From Streptomyces aculeolatus (GTDB lineage Bacteria; Actinomycetota; Actinomycetes; Streptomycetales; Streptomycetaceae): DNA of 64,000 bases. The notes below the pieces were generated by a model. It did no database searches. It worked only from the letters and a program-made list of their open reading frames with translations, and was not told the DNA's origin. How positions within the stretch are numbered: position 1 is the first letter of the stretch; each line of letters starts with the position of its first letter. The position numbers and the translations under genes were made by a program. Shown one piece after another: positions 9,002-17,223 of this stretch. The stretch covers positions 1-64,000 of the forward strand of contig NZ_JAINRD010000013.1 in assembly GCF_020400605.1 (NCBI RefSeq), written 5' to 3'.

Positions 9002-9290
9002 GCCTGGAGTCCACACCGCCCCGCCAGCGCACACAACCGTGCTCCCGGCCGGGGCGTCGCTCCCAGCAGGTTCTTCACCAGACTCACCGTTTCCGGGCGG
9101 CCCTCGACTTCCTCGGGTGCCAGCGTGTCCGCTTTGAGCAACTCATTCGCGGCCTCGTCCTTCCGCCGTGTCAGGAGCGACGCGTGTGCAGGGCGATGTG
9201 GTGCCTGGCCCGCCGCTCCCGGGACATGTCCGCGACCGCCGACGGCTCCAACCCCGCGGCGGTGTCCAGCGCGGACCACCCGTCCTCGAA
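8998..9290 (-). pseudogene. C-terminal remnant of an XRE-family regulator
   Basis: From about 9290 the minus strand encodes FEDGWSALDTAAGLEPSAVA and on to ARHHIALHTRR. After a frame change near 9175 it continues as LLTRRKDEAANELLKADTLA, PEEVEGRPETVSLVKNLL and so on to 8998. The pattern (a TPR-like helical tail in which a helix rich in Glu, Leu and Ala precedes PEEVxxRPETxxLVxxLL) is the usual C-terminus of Streptomyces helix-turn-helix regulators paired with a flavoprotein gene. The DNA-binding part is missing and a frameshift is present, so it is a relic. Family call is from pattern memory. Confidence 0.6.
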
Positions 9291-9423
9291 CCTCCCAGGG
9301 GCCTCCGGCGGCCGATCCCCGCAGTGTCCATGGTGGCCCCCTGCGACAAGGCACACACTCTGTGTGCCCCTCATTGGTATACCGCGTCCTACCTTCTGAG
9401 CACCCGAACTTGACCGAAGGGCT

Positions 9424-9828
9424 GTGATGATGCCTGAGGGTATGGCAACGCCGCCGATTGCCGCCTACATCTACGACCGGTGCGCCACGTTGGCGACCGC
9501 CGCACTGGACGAGCGCATAGAGCGCTGCCGCCGCTACGCCGTCGAGCACGGCTGGGTGGTTGCCGGGGAGTGGGTGGACCGTGCGCTCACGAACTGGCCG
9601 CGCCCGCGGTGGCAAGGCATGGCGCACGCAATGCGGCGGGCCGCCACCGGCAGGGTGTGCCTCGTCGACTCGTGGGAACGCATCAGCCGGGAGCGGGACG
9701 GGTCCGCGGTCCTCCGGCGGGCCGTCCATCTGGCCGGCGGGTACTGCGTCACCGCGGCCGGCGAGGACGACTTGGGCCAGGGCCGGATGTACGTCGCCGC
9801 CCCGCCGGCGTCGAAGGGGCGGCCGTGA
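9424..9828 (+). CDS. Solitary resolvase-domain-like protein
   Basis: This 134-residue protein resembles only the N-terminal catalytic domain of serine recombinases: AAYIYDRCATLATAALDERI, then RCRRYAVEHGWVVAGEWVD, then GRVCLVDSWERISRERDG. No DNA-binding zinc-ribbon or recombinase domain follows. The segment that normally carries the nucleophile serine (YxRVS) reads YDRCA, so recombinase activity is doubtful. It starts at ATG 9424 and its stop overlaps the next small gene by four bases. Role unknown; it may be a DNA-binding or regulatory leftover of a mobile element. Confidence 0.6.
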   Translation: MMMPEGMATPPIAAYIYDRCATLATAALDERIERCRRYAVEHGWVVAGEWVDRALTNWPRPRWQGMAHAMRRAATGRVCLVDSWERISRERDGSAVLRRAVHLAGGYCVTAAGEDDLGQGRMYVAAPPASKGRP

Positions 9829-10013
9829 GCACCAAGGGCCGTACCTCGATGGAGGACCACCTGTCTGCCATGTTCCCACCCGCGGACGCCACTTCCGCCC
9901 CCGGCTGCGGGCGGTGTGCCGAACTGGTCGCCGCACGGGCCGCGGCCCGTGCGGTGGGGGACCTGTCTGCCGTCAGTGATGCCAATGTCCTTATTCGGAG
10001 GTACGCCCACTGA
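9825..10013 (+). CDS. Small hypothetical protein
   Basis: This is a 62-residue protein of unknown role, starting with GTG in a GTGA overlap with the resolvase-like gene, so the two are coupled. It has a CxxC pair (CGRCAEL) followed by a basic and alanine-rich helix and AVSDANVLIRRYAH. Its last 23 bases overlap the 3' end of the convergent P450 gene. I do not recognise a domain. Confidence 0.5.
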   Translation: MSTKGRTSMEDHLSAMFPPADATSAPGCGRCAELVAARAAARAVGDLSAVSDANVLIRRYAH

Positions 10014-11385
10014 ACCCGTGCCCCCGGCCGGGGCAGCGGGGGGTGAGGGTCATGCGGATGTCTTCTGCGGCCCAGAGGACGAAGCGTTCCACCGGTGTCA
10101 CCGTCTGGTCCGGTGTCAGCGTGAGGTCGAACCGTTTCAGTACGACCGCCAGGGCCAGTTTCGCCTCGACCAGGGCCAGTGCCGCGCCCTCGCAGCTCCG
10201 CGGGCCGATGCCGAACGGGATGTAGGCGAGGCGGTGGCGGGTCGCGGAGGCTTCCGGGGTGAAGCGGTCCGGGTCGAAGCGGGTCGGGTCCGGCCAGTGG
10301 GCGGGGTTCATGTGGACGGCCCAGAACGGGTAGAAGACCGTCGTGCCGGCGGGGAGGGTGTAGTCGCCGAGGCGGAGTTCCGCGGTGGTCTCGCGGGCGC
10401 CGTACGGGCCCGGTGGGTACAGGCGCATCGCCTCGCGGAGGACCGTGTCCAGATAGCGGAGTTGCTTCAGGTCGGCGTACGTGGGCGTGGCGCGGTCGCC
10501 CAGGACCCGGTCCAGTTCGGCGGCGGCGCGCTCCGCGGCCGAGGGGTGCTGCGCGAGCAGGTAGAGCGCCCAGGAGATCGCCACACCCGTCGTGTGCTGG
10601 GCGGCCATCATCGTCATCAGCACCGTGTCGCGTATCCGCGCCGGCGACTCGCCCGCCGCGACCAGCGCCGCGATCATGTCGCTGTGGTCCGCCTCCGCCG
10701 CGGGGCCGCGCTCCTCGTGGGCGGCGAGCACTCCGTCCACGGTCGTACGCAGATACGCCAGCGCCCGGTCCGACCGGGCGCGGCGCTCCTCCGCCGGGCC
10801 GGCCACGTCCACCTGGTACAGCCGCGCCAGGTAGTCGGTGAGCAGGTCCTCGAACGCCGACACGACCCGCCCCGCGGACTCCTCGGACGCCAGGCCGCTG
10901 CCCAGGGCGAACTCGCAGACCATCTGCAGCGACAGCCTGCTCAGGTCCTTCTGCAGTTCCACGGGCCCGTGCGCCGACCGCTCCGCCCACCGGTCGGCCA
11001 TCGCCGCCGTCAGGGCGGCGAACTGCGCGAAGTGCGCCTCGTGCGCGGGCCGTCCGGCCAGCACCGACAGCATCACGCGCCGCCAGGGCCCGTGTTCCGC
11101 CGCCGGGAGCGTCTGGAGGTTGCCCGACTCCTGGAGGGGCGCCAGGAACTCGAAGAGCTTCTCCGGCCGCTTGTCGATCTCCGCGGTGGCCTCCAGCAGC
11201 ACGGGATCGGCGACCGACACCGCCATGTCCGCGCCCGGTAAGGGGAACCGCACCAGGGGGCCGTACTCGGCGTGCAGCATCAGTTGATAGTTGTGCAGCC
11301 CGCCCGCCGCCGTGATCGCCTTGACGCCGTCGCTCTCGCTCGCGGCGGACGGCCCGGGAATCCGCTCGATGCCGTGGTCCGGCAT
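9991..11385 (-). CDS. Cytochrome P450
   Basis: This is a soluble heme monooxygenase of 464 residues. The heme-binding loop FGIGPRSCEG has its Cys ligand at about residue 398, the K-helix has EAMR, and the PERF region is present as FDPDRFTPEAS. The I-helix reads MMAAQHTTG: the usual acid before Thr is a His, as in the CYP51 group, although this does not prove a sterol substrate. The ATG at 11385 (MPDHGIERIPGP) fits the proline-rich P450 N-terminus. It is divergent from a methyltransferase gene 102 bases away. Redox partners are not encoded nearby. Confidence 0.93.
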   Translation of the reverse strand: MPDHGIERIPGPSAASESDGVKAITAAGGLHNYQLMLHAEYGPLVRFPLPGADMAVSVADPVLLEATAEIDKRPEKLFEFLAPLQESGNLQTLPAAEHGPWRRVMLSVLAGRPAHEAHFAQFAALTAAMADRWAERSAHGPVELQKDLSRLSLQMVCEFALGSGLASEESAGRVVSAFEDLLTDYLARLYQVDVAGPAEERRARSDRALAYLRTTVDGVLAAHEERGPAAEADHSDMIAALVAAGESPARIRDTVLMTMMAAQHTTGVAISWALYLLAQHPSAAERAAAELDRVLGDRATPTYADLKQLRYLDTVLREAMRLYPPGPYGARETTAELRLGDYTLPAGTTVFYPFWAVHMNPAHWPDPTRFDPDRFTPEASATRHRLAYIPFGIGPRSCEGAALALVEAKLALAVVLKRFDLTLTPDQTVTPVERFVLWAAEDIRMTLTPRCPGRGHGFSGRTSE

Positions 11386-11487
11386 GGCACTCCTCCTCCG
11401 TCGGTGGGCCACATGGTTCCACGTACCCGCCGACGGGGCAGGAGGCCCGGGCCGTACTACTGTGGCGCACGTCGAGAGGAGCGCAGT

Positions 11488-12282
11488 GTGACACCGGACG
11501 GTTTCCGTTTCGAGGAGATCGACGTCAGCAGGCCGCATCCCGCGCGGATCTACGACTACCTGCTGGGCGGCAAGGACAACTACGAGGTCGACCGCCGGGC
11601 CGGCGAGCAACTCGTCGCCGCCGCGCCCGAGGCGCGGATCGGCCTGCGCGCCAACCGCGCGTTCCTCCAGCGCGCCGTCCGCCACGTCGTCGGCAGCGGC
11701 ATCCGCCAGATCCTCGACATCGGTACGGGCCTGCCCACCGCCCCGAACGTGCACGAGACCGCCCAGGAGACCGCGCCGGACACGCGCGTCGTCTACGTCG
11801 ACAACGACCCCATCGTCCGCGCCCACGCCGACGCGCTGCTGAGCAAGGCCGGCGCGACGAGCATCGTGCAGGCCGACGTCCGCGACCCGCGGTCCATCCT
11901 GGACCACCCCGACGTCCGCCGGGTCCTCGACTTCGACGAGCCCGTCGCGGTGTTCCTGGTGGCGGTGCTCCACTTCCTCACCGACGCCGACGGGCCCCGG
12001 CAGGTCGTCGCCACCCTGCGCGACGCGCTGCCGTCCGGCAGCTACCTGGTGCTCTCCCACGCCACCGGCGACTTCGCCGACCGCACCGACGCGCAGGCCG
12101 TCTACAACAAGGCCACCGCGGGCCTGAACCTGCGCCCGTACGCGGAGATCGAGCCGTTCTTCGACGGCTTCGGCCTCGTCGAACCCGGCCTGGTGCAGGT
12201 CCCGTTCTGGCGCCCGGACACCCCGCCGCCGGCGCGGTACGAGGAGATCGGCATCTACGCGGGCGTCGGACGCAAGGACTGA
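11488..12282 (+). CDS. SAM-dependent methyltransferase of the actinobacterial PF04672 type
   Basis: This 264-residue protein belongs to a methyltransferase family that is strongly expanded in Streptomyces. Markers are the N-terminal HPARIYDYLLGGKDNYEVDR, the SAM-binding ILDIGTGLPT near 75, VVYVDNDPIV and the middle VAVFLVAVLHFLTDAD. The start is GTG at 11488 with GAGAGGAG ahead of it; longer in-frame extensions upstream overlap the P450 promoter and are not homologous. Substrates of this family are largely unknown. A methyltransferase of a different family follows after 45 bases. Confidence 0.9.
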   Translation: MTPDGFRFEEIDVSRPHPARIYDYLLGGKDNYEVDRRAGEQLVAAAPEARIGLRANRAFLQRAVRHVVGSGIRQILDIGTGLPTAPNVHETAQETAPDTRVVYVDNDPIVRAHADALLSKAGATSIVQADVRDPRSILDHPDVRRVLDFDEPVAVFLVAVLHFLTDADGPRQVVATLRDALPSGSYLVLSHATGDFADRTDAQAVYNKATAGLNLRPYAEIEPFFDGFGLVEPGLVQVPFWRPDTPPPARYEEIGIYAGVGRKD

Positions 12283-12327
12283 CGGCCGCCGGGCGCCGGT
12301 GTCAGACCCCTGCCCTACGTTGGCGGG

Positions 12328-13005
12328 ATGCGCGCTGACACCCCCCGTATCGACCGCCCGGCAGACCTCGACGCCGTCCGCACCTCCTATGACCGAGTGG
12401 CAGACAGCTACGTCCACTTGATGCAGACGACGGGCATGGCCGACATCCGCCGCTACCCCTGGCTCAAGGCCGCGCTCGACGTGTTCGCCGACGCCGTGGG
12501 CGACTCCGGGCCCGTCCTCGACGTCGGCTGCGGACCGGGCCAGGTGACCGCGTACCTCGCCGAACGTGGTCTTGACGCCTCCGGCGTGGACCTCTCGCCC
12601 GGCATGATCGAGCACGCCCGCCGGCTGCACCCGCAGTGCCGCTTCGGCGTCTCCTCCGCGACCGACCTCGAACTCGCCGACGGGTCGCTGGGCGGGGTGC
12701 TCGGGTGGTGGTCGCTGTTCAACCTGCCGCGGGACGTCCTGCCGCAGGTGCTCGGGCTGTTCGCGCGGGCGCTGAAGCCGGGCGGGCACTTCCTCACCGG
12801 AACGCATGTGGGGGAGGGGGATCTGCTCCGGACGGAGGCGTACGGCACGGAGGGCGTGCGCTGGACGACGCACAGGTGGCGGCCGGAGGAGTTCGCGGCG
12901 TTGATCGAGGGGGCGGGGCTGCGGGTGGTCGCGGAGCTGCGGCTGCCGGGGGACGGGCAGACGGGGCCGGGGGTGGTGGTGATGGCGAGGAAGCCCGAGG
13001 CGTGA
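12328..13005 (+). CDS. Class I SAM-dependent methyltransferase
   Basis: This 225-residue protein has a Rossmann-type methyltransferase core: motif I is VLDVGCGPGQVTAYLAERG near 66, with the acidic loop DASGVDLSPGMIEHAR, motif III DGSLGGVLGWWSLFNLP, and a post-I segment ALKPGGHFLTGTH. It looks like a small-molecule or quinone-type methyltransferase, but the acceptor is not predictable. It follows the PF04672-type gene on the same strand. Confidence 0.9.
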   Translation: MRADTPRIDRPADLDAVRTSYDRVADSYVHLMQTTGMADIRRYPWLKAALDVFADAVGDSGPVLDVGCGPGQVTAYLAERGLDASGVDLSPGMIEHARRLHPQCRFGVSSATDLELADGSLGGVLGWWSLFNLPRDVLPQVLGLFARALKPGGHFLTGTHVGEGDLLRTEAYGTEGVRWTTHRWRPEEFAALIEGAGLRVVAELRLPGDGQTGPGVVVMARKPEA

Positions 13006-13116
13006 CGGGCGCCCGCCGGGCCGGAGGCCTGACCGGCGCACCGAACCCCGGCCCGGCCCGGCCCCCGGCTAAAACACGTCGAAAACTCGCCACCGTCCGC
13101 GCTAACGTCCGCAACC

Positions 13117-13635
13117 ATGTCGCGAACCTTCGAACGTCCTCCCCTCCTCGCCGATGAACGCACCTCCCTCACCGGCTGGCTCGAACTCCAGCGCAAGATC
13201 CTCCGGTGGAAGTGCGACGGCCTGAGCGAGGAGGACGCCCGCCGCTCCGTCATCCCGACCTCGCCGCTCATGACCATGGCCGGGCTCATGGTCCATGCGC
13301 GCTGGGTCGAGCACACCTGGCTCGACGTCCTGTTCCTCGGCGGGGACAGCACGCCGAACCCGTCCTTCGACGAGTCCGCGGCCGAGGACGCCGACTGGTT
13401 CACCGACGGCGCCACCCTCGCGCAGGTGCTCGCGGACTACGAGGCCCAGTGCGTCCACAGCGACGAGATCATCGCCGGGGCCTCCCTCGACGACGTCGCC
13501 CGCCACCCCGGCTTCCCGCGGAGCCAGGGGAACCTGCGCTGGATCCTCACCCACCTCATCGAGGAGACCGCGCGGCACGCCGGGCACGCGGACATCGTGC
13601 GCGAGCTGATCGACGGCAAGCAGGGCTATTACTGA
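13117..13635 (+). CDS. DinB-family protein (DUF664-like)
   Basis: This 172-residue four-helix-bundle protein is of the DinB/DUF664 type, a fold shared with mycothiol- and bacillithiol-dependent enzymes. Potential metal-binding histidines sit at the usual places: VHARWVEHTW near 60-68 and HLIEETARHAGHADIVRELI near the C-terminus. The N-terminal pattern (LTGWLELQRKILRWKCDGLSEED) is typical. Enzymatic role is unknown; a thiol-dependent detoxification is possible. Confidence 0.88.
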   Translation: MSRTFERPPLLADERTSLTGWLELQRKILRWKCDGLSEEDARRSVIPTSPLMTMAGLMVHARWVEHTWLDVLFLGGDSTPNPSFDESAAEDADWFTDGATLAQVLADYEAQCVHSDEIIAGASLDDVARHPGFPRSQGNLRWILTHLIEETARHAGHADIVRELIDGKQGYY

Positions 13636-13707
13636 GCGGGAGCGGGTGACCTGCCTCTTCTTCCGTATCAGGGCCGGTGTCAGTCCCGCTCACTAGGCTC
13701 CTGCCGC

Positions 13708-14289
13708 ATGACCATGATCTTCGACGTCTTCACCGAGGCGACCCGCGGCACCACACTTTCCGGGACGGTGCAGTACCGCGACCCCGACAACTACGGGTTC
13801 AACCAGGGACCCGCTTTCGGGCTGCAGCTCATCATGGAGGGCTGGACCGAGCGCGGCGACTTCGGTCCCGCGTCCGTGTCGCCCGCGATGGAGGCCGAGT
13901 TCAAGGAGCTGTACGAGCTGTACTTCGGCCCGAAGGCGCGCGTGGACAAAGAGGGGTATCTGCTTCAGGACGGCTCCACCGAGGTGCGGATACCGCGCGT
14001 GAAAGCGGCGGAGTTCTACAAAGGCCGCCTCGACCCGTACGGCGGGCGGGGTTTCTCGGACGGCGTCCACTACCTCGACCTGATGCCGGAGCCCGGCGCG
14101 TTCGCGCGCCGTACGGAGGAGATCATCGTCTCCTGGGAGATCGCCGAGGACGACACCTACGAAATAGAGGAGGACGGCGGGACGGCCGCCTCCTTCACCC
14201 TCGAAGTGAGCGACAAGCGGTATCTGGAGCACTTCCGCAAGAACGCCTTCTTCCAGACCACGTTCACGGGCCACCTGCCCGAGGCGTAG
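13708..14289 (+). CDS. Hypothetical protein
   Basis: This is a 193-residue acidic protein (many Glu and Asp) with no signal peptide or membrane segment and no domain I recognise. It is rich in aromatic residues and beta-like stretches. Coding is supported by clean codon bias, a family-like composition and an ATG about 70 bases after the DinB gene. It is convergent with the polyprenyl synthase gene. Confidence 0.7.
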   Translation: MTMIFDVFTEATRGTTLSGTVQYRDPDNYGFNQGPAFGLQLIMEGWTERGDFGPASVSPAMEAEFKELYELYFGPKARVDKEGYLLQDGSTEVRIPRVKAAEFYKGRLDPYGGRGFSDGVHYLDLMPEPGAFARRTEEIIVSWEIAEDDTYEIEEDGGTAASFTLEVSDKRYLEHFRKNAFFQTTFTGHLPEA

Positions 14290-14368
14290 ATAGTCCCGGC
14301 CAGTTGCTCCCGCGCCCTCGTCCCCGACCGACCCGGGGACGAGGGCGCGGTGTCCGCAGAGGACGGCG

Positions 14369-15538
14369 TCAGTGGTCGCGGTACGCGACCTGGACCGCCA
14401 TCTCCCCCAGCCGCTCCCGCCAGCCCGGTGCCAGCGGCGCGCTCTCCAGCGCCTCGCGGGCCGTCGCCACCAACTCGTCGATGCGGCTTTCCACTTCCTC
14501 CCGCATCCCCGACGCCAGCAGCGCCCCGTGGAGGCGGTCCGCGTCCCAGTTCTGGCCGTCCGCGACCAGGCGCGCCACCTCGGCGTCCTTCGTCGCCGCC
14601 AGGGCGAGCAGCAGGTTCATCTTGTGCTCGCTGATGTCGAGGCCCGCGGGCTTGCCCGTGACCTCCGGGTCGCCGAAGGCGTCGAGGAGGTCGTCGCGGA
14701 GCTGGAACGCCTCGCCCGCCGCCACGCCGTACGCCTCGAAGACCTCGTTCAGGTCGTCGCGGCCCGCGATCGTCGCGCCCAGGGACAGGGGGCGGTGGAT
14801 CGTGTACTGGCCCGACTTGCAGATGGCGACGTAGCGCGCCAGAGCCGGGTCGGGGGCGAGTTCCGCCGCCAGGGACATGTCGAGCTGCTGGCCGAGGATC
14901 ATCTCGGTGCCGAGGTGGTTCCACACCCGGCGCGCCGGGCCGGACAGGGCCTCCACGGCGGTGTGGGCGTAGCCGTACGCGAGGTCGCCGGCGATGATCG
15001 CCGCGCCCTCGCCGTAGCGGCGGGCCTCGCCGGCCCAGCCGTGGTCGGCGTGGATGCCGGCGTGCTTCATGTGGGCGGTCGAAAGGCCGCGGCGGGTGGG
15101 GGCGTTGTCCATGACGTCGTCGTGGATCAGGGCGAAGGCGTGCAGCAGTTCCAGCGCGGCGCCGGCCGAGACGACAGCGTCCTCCGCCTGCGAGCCGTCG
15201 AGTGCGCCGCCGGCGGCGAGGTAGCCGCTGATGCAGAACGTCGGGCGCAGCCGCTTGCCGCCGGCCCCGACCAGGTGGGCGATCGCGTCTATCGGCCGCG
15301 TCATCCGGGCGTCGACGTCGCCCCACGTCTTGCGCTCGGCCGCGAGTAAGTCCTCGATGCGGGCCGAGACGCGGGTGAGGAGCCTGACCGTGGACACGGC
15401 CAGCTCCGCCGAGTCCGCTGCCGGGTCCCCTGCCAGGCCCGCCGCCAAGTCTGCTGAGTCCGCCGCCGGGTCCACCTCGGTCCCCGGTTGCCCCGGGTCC
15501 GCCGGTGTGCGGAAAGACGGGTTCTCCTCCGCGGTCAT
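14369..15538 (-). CDS. Polyprenyl (geranylgeranyl-type) diphosphate synthase
   Basis: This 389-residue trans-prenyltransferase condenses isopentenyl diphosphate with allylic diphosphates. Signatures are GGKRLRP near 105, the first Asp-rich motif IHDDVMD followed by NAPTRRG, and the second motif LRDDLLDAFGD, both needed for magnesium-diphosphate binding. KPAGLDISEHKMNLLLALA is also typical. A repetitive Ala/Asp-rich N-terminal tail of about 55 residues precedes the fold. I chose ATG 15538 because GGGGGAGG lies upstream; an ATG at 15592 lacks a ribosome site. No phytoene or terpene synthase lies nearby, so the product chain length (C20 or longer) is open. Confidence 0.92.
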   Translation of the reverse strand: MTAEENPSFRTPADPGQPGTEVDPAADSADLAAGLAGDPAADSAELAVSTVRLLTRVSARIEDLLAAERKTWGDVDARMTRPIDAIAHLVGAGGKRLRPTFCISGYLAAGGALDGSQAEDAVVSAGAALELLHAFALIHDDVMDNAPTRRGLSTAHMKHAGIHADHGWAGEARRYGEGAAIIAGDLAYGYAHTAVEALSGPARRVWNHLGTEMILGQQLDMSLAAELAPDPALARYVAICKSGQYTIHRPLSLGATIAGRDDLNEVFEAYGVAAGEAFQLRDDLLDAFGDPEVTGKPAGLDISEHKMNLLLALAATKDAEVARLVADGQNWDADRLHGALLASGMREEVESRIDELVATAREALESAPLAPGWRERLGEMAVQVAYRDH

Positions 15539-15957
15539 GACCGGATCGACCTCCCCCACAGGCCAGTACCACCATCCGTGCGCTGCGTTCATTATCGGCC
15601 TGACGCCTTGTGCCGCACTGGAGTCCGAATTGGCTCCGACTTGGGATCCCCAGGCGGGCGAACCGGGGTGGGCCGCCAAGTCGGCGCCAAGCGGTTGGAC
15701 AGTCCGTCTGCATACGCTCCGGCAGTCTCCTCGTCGAGTCTCCTCGTCGAGTCGCCCGGGCAGAGGCCACGTTGACGCCCGGGGATGAATGCTCCAAACT
15801 CGGTGCGTACCATCAGATCTCGGACTGTCGGCCGCAGCGACCGTCCGAGGAGAACCGAGCGGCGTGCGCCGCCGCTCCTGGTTGGCTCCCCCGCCGCCCC
15901 GGGTCACCCGTGGGCGGCGGGGTGTTGTTCAGGTTCTGCCCCCCACCGAGGAGAGAG
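15539..15957. other. Intergenic region upstream of the I36-type inhibitor gene
   Basis: About 420 bases separate the divergent prenyl synthase and inhibitor genes. A 13-base unit (GTCTCCTCGTCGA) is repeated in tandem at 15725-15750. No gene or recognisable RNA is seen. Both promoters must lie here. Confidence 0.5.
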
Positions 15958-16344
15958 ATGACCAAGAAGCTGTACGCGGCCCTCGTCACCACCGCCGCGG
16001 CCGCCGCCGCCCTGCTGGCCGCCCCGGGCGCGTCCGCCCAGGCGGTGGCCGACGGCTACGACCGCTGTCCGGCGGAGCACTACTGCCTGTTCTCCGGCCT
16101 CGACGGCACCGGCGACATGGTCGCCCTCAAGGACGACACCCCGAACCTGGCCGCGGTCGGGATGGACGACCGCGCCAAGTCGGACTGGAACCGCACGGGT
16201 TACTGGATCAACCTGTGGTCCGACGCCGACTACGCCGGCTGCATGGCCGTCACCAGCCCCGGCGGCAAGGGCAACTTCTTCTCGTCCTTCCAGGACTTCT
16301 TCAGCTCGGTCGAGGTCGACGAGCCCAACGGCATGTCCTGCTGA
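15958..16344 (+). CDS. Secreted peptidase inhibitor family I36-like protein
   Basis: This 128-residue exported protein has a signal peptide at 1-28 (KKLYAALVTTAAAAAALLAA, cut near ASA-QA). The mature part has four cysteines in CPAEHYCLF, GCMAVTS and the terminal MSC, with the crystallin-like beta pattern WINLWSDADYAGC typical of the I36 (SMPI-like) family. Some members inhibit metalloproteases, while many are uncharacterised. The ATG has GAGGAGAGAG upstream. It stands alone. Confidence 0.85.
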   Translation: MTKKLYAALVTTAAAAAALLAAPGASAQAVADGYDRCPAEHYCLFSGLDGTGDMVALKDDTPNLAAVGMDDRAKSDWNRTGYWINLWSDADYAGCMAVTSPGGKGNFFSSFQDFFSSVEVDEPNGMSC

Positions 16345-16440
16345 CGAAGCCGCACGCGCCGGGCCCGCCCCTCCGGGCCCGCCGCCCCCCGGTTCGCCGT
16401 TCGGGGACCCGTCCCGGCGCCGGCCCGCTAGCGTCTCCGT

Positions 16441-17208
16441 ATGGCGTTCTGGCGGCGTGACCGCAAGGGGAAGAACCCGGGCAGCGGCACCGGCGGTACG
16501 GGCGGCTCCGGCCGCTCCGGCGGCATCTCGGTCAACGTGGTCGACCCCCGCAGGCCCGGTCCGGCCGACCGGCCAGGGCTGCTGCTCGGCGACCGGCAGC
16601 TCCCGCGGATCACGGTCTCCAGCTTCACCGACCGGCTCACCGCACACGCCCGTTCGCAGCATCCCCCCGGCACCGGACAGGTGGCCGTCGTCATGCAGCA
16701 CCGCTCGTTCGCGGAGGACGACGGTGTGATCTTCATGGGCTTCGCCGGCCGCCCCGGGATCGTCGTCCGGATGACGCCGCGGCTGCGCGCCGACCTGTAC
16801 GACCTGGGCGAGGCGATCGCCGCCGACGGCGGGGTGCTGTACCTCGACGCGCACGAGGGGTTCCTGCGCGCCACGCTCGTGCTGCCCGCCATGACGGTCG
16901 ACCTGGACACCGGGATGCTGCTCCGGGAGGGCAACGTCCAGGAGTTCCTCGCCGCCGCGTACGCGACCGAGACCGTCGAACTGCACGTCCAGCACACCAC
17001 CCACGACCGGCTGCTGAACTACACGTGCGCCGCCCCCGGCATCCGGGCCGTGCTCGACGAGGGCTTCGACCTCTACACCCAGCCCCCGCCGGCCGACCTG
17101 CGTGCCGCCCTGCTCGCGGTCAACGACCGCCTGAACCCGGCCGTGCGCCTGCCGCTCCGGGTCACGGGCAACGCCGACCTCGCCCTCGCGTGCCTGGTCG
17201 ACGTCTGA
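16441..17208 (+). CDS. Hypothetical protein
   Basis: This is a 255-residue soluble protein without a recognised domain. A basic and Gly/Ser-rich head (residues 1-35) precedes a folded region with alternating beta-like and helical stretches (GQVAVVMQHRSFAEDDGVIF, then IVVRMTPRLRADLYDLGEAI, then TLVLPAMTVDLDTGMLLREG). It could be an actinobacterial conserved protein. It is convergent with the LacI gene. Confidence 0.7.
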   Translation: MAFWRRDRKGKNPGSGTGGTGGSGRSGGISVNVVDPRRPGPADRPGLLLGDRQLPRITVSSFTDRLTAHARSQHPPGTGQVAVVMQHRSFAEDDGVIFMGFAGRPGIVVRMTPRLRADLYDLGEAIAADGGVLYLDAHEGFLRATLVLPAMTVDLDTGMLLREGNVQEFLAAAYATETVELHVQHTTHDRLLNYTCAAPGIRAVLDEGFDLYTQPPPADLRAALLAVNDRLNPAVRLPLRVTGNADLALACLVDV

Positions 17209-17223
17209 CGCGCCGCCGCCGGC

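Noticed and set aside
6817..10013. Integrative element bounded by att repeats at tRNA-Glu
   Set aside because: I looked for a second copy of the tRNA 3' end and for an integrase between 6.9 and 10 kb and found neither. Accessory content alone is not enough to define an element.
11386..13041. Upstream extension of the P450 frame to over 1000 residues
   Set aside because: The P450 fold begins at 11385; the extension is antisense to two methyltransferase genes with clear motifs.
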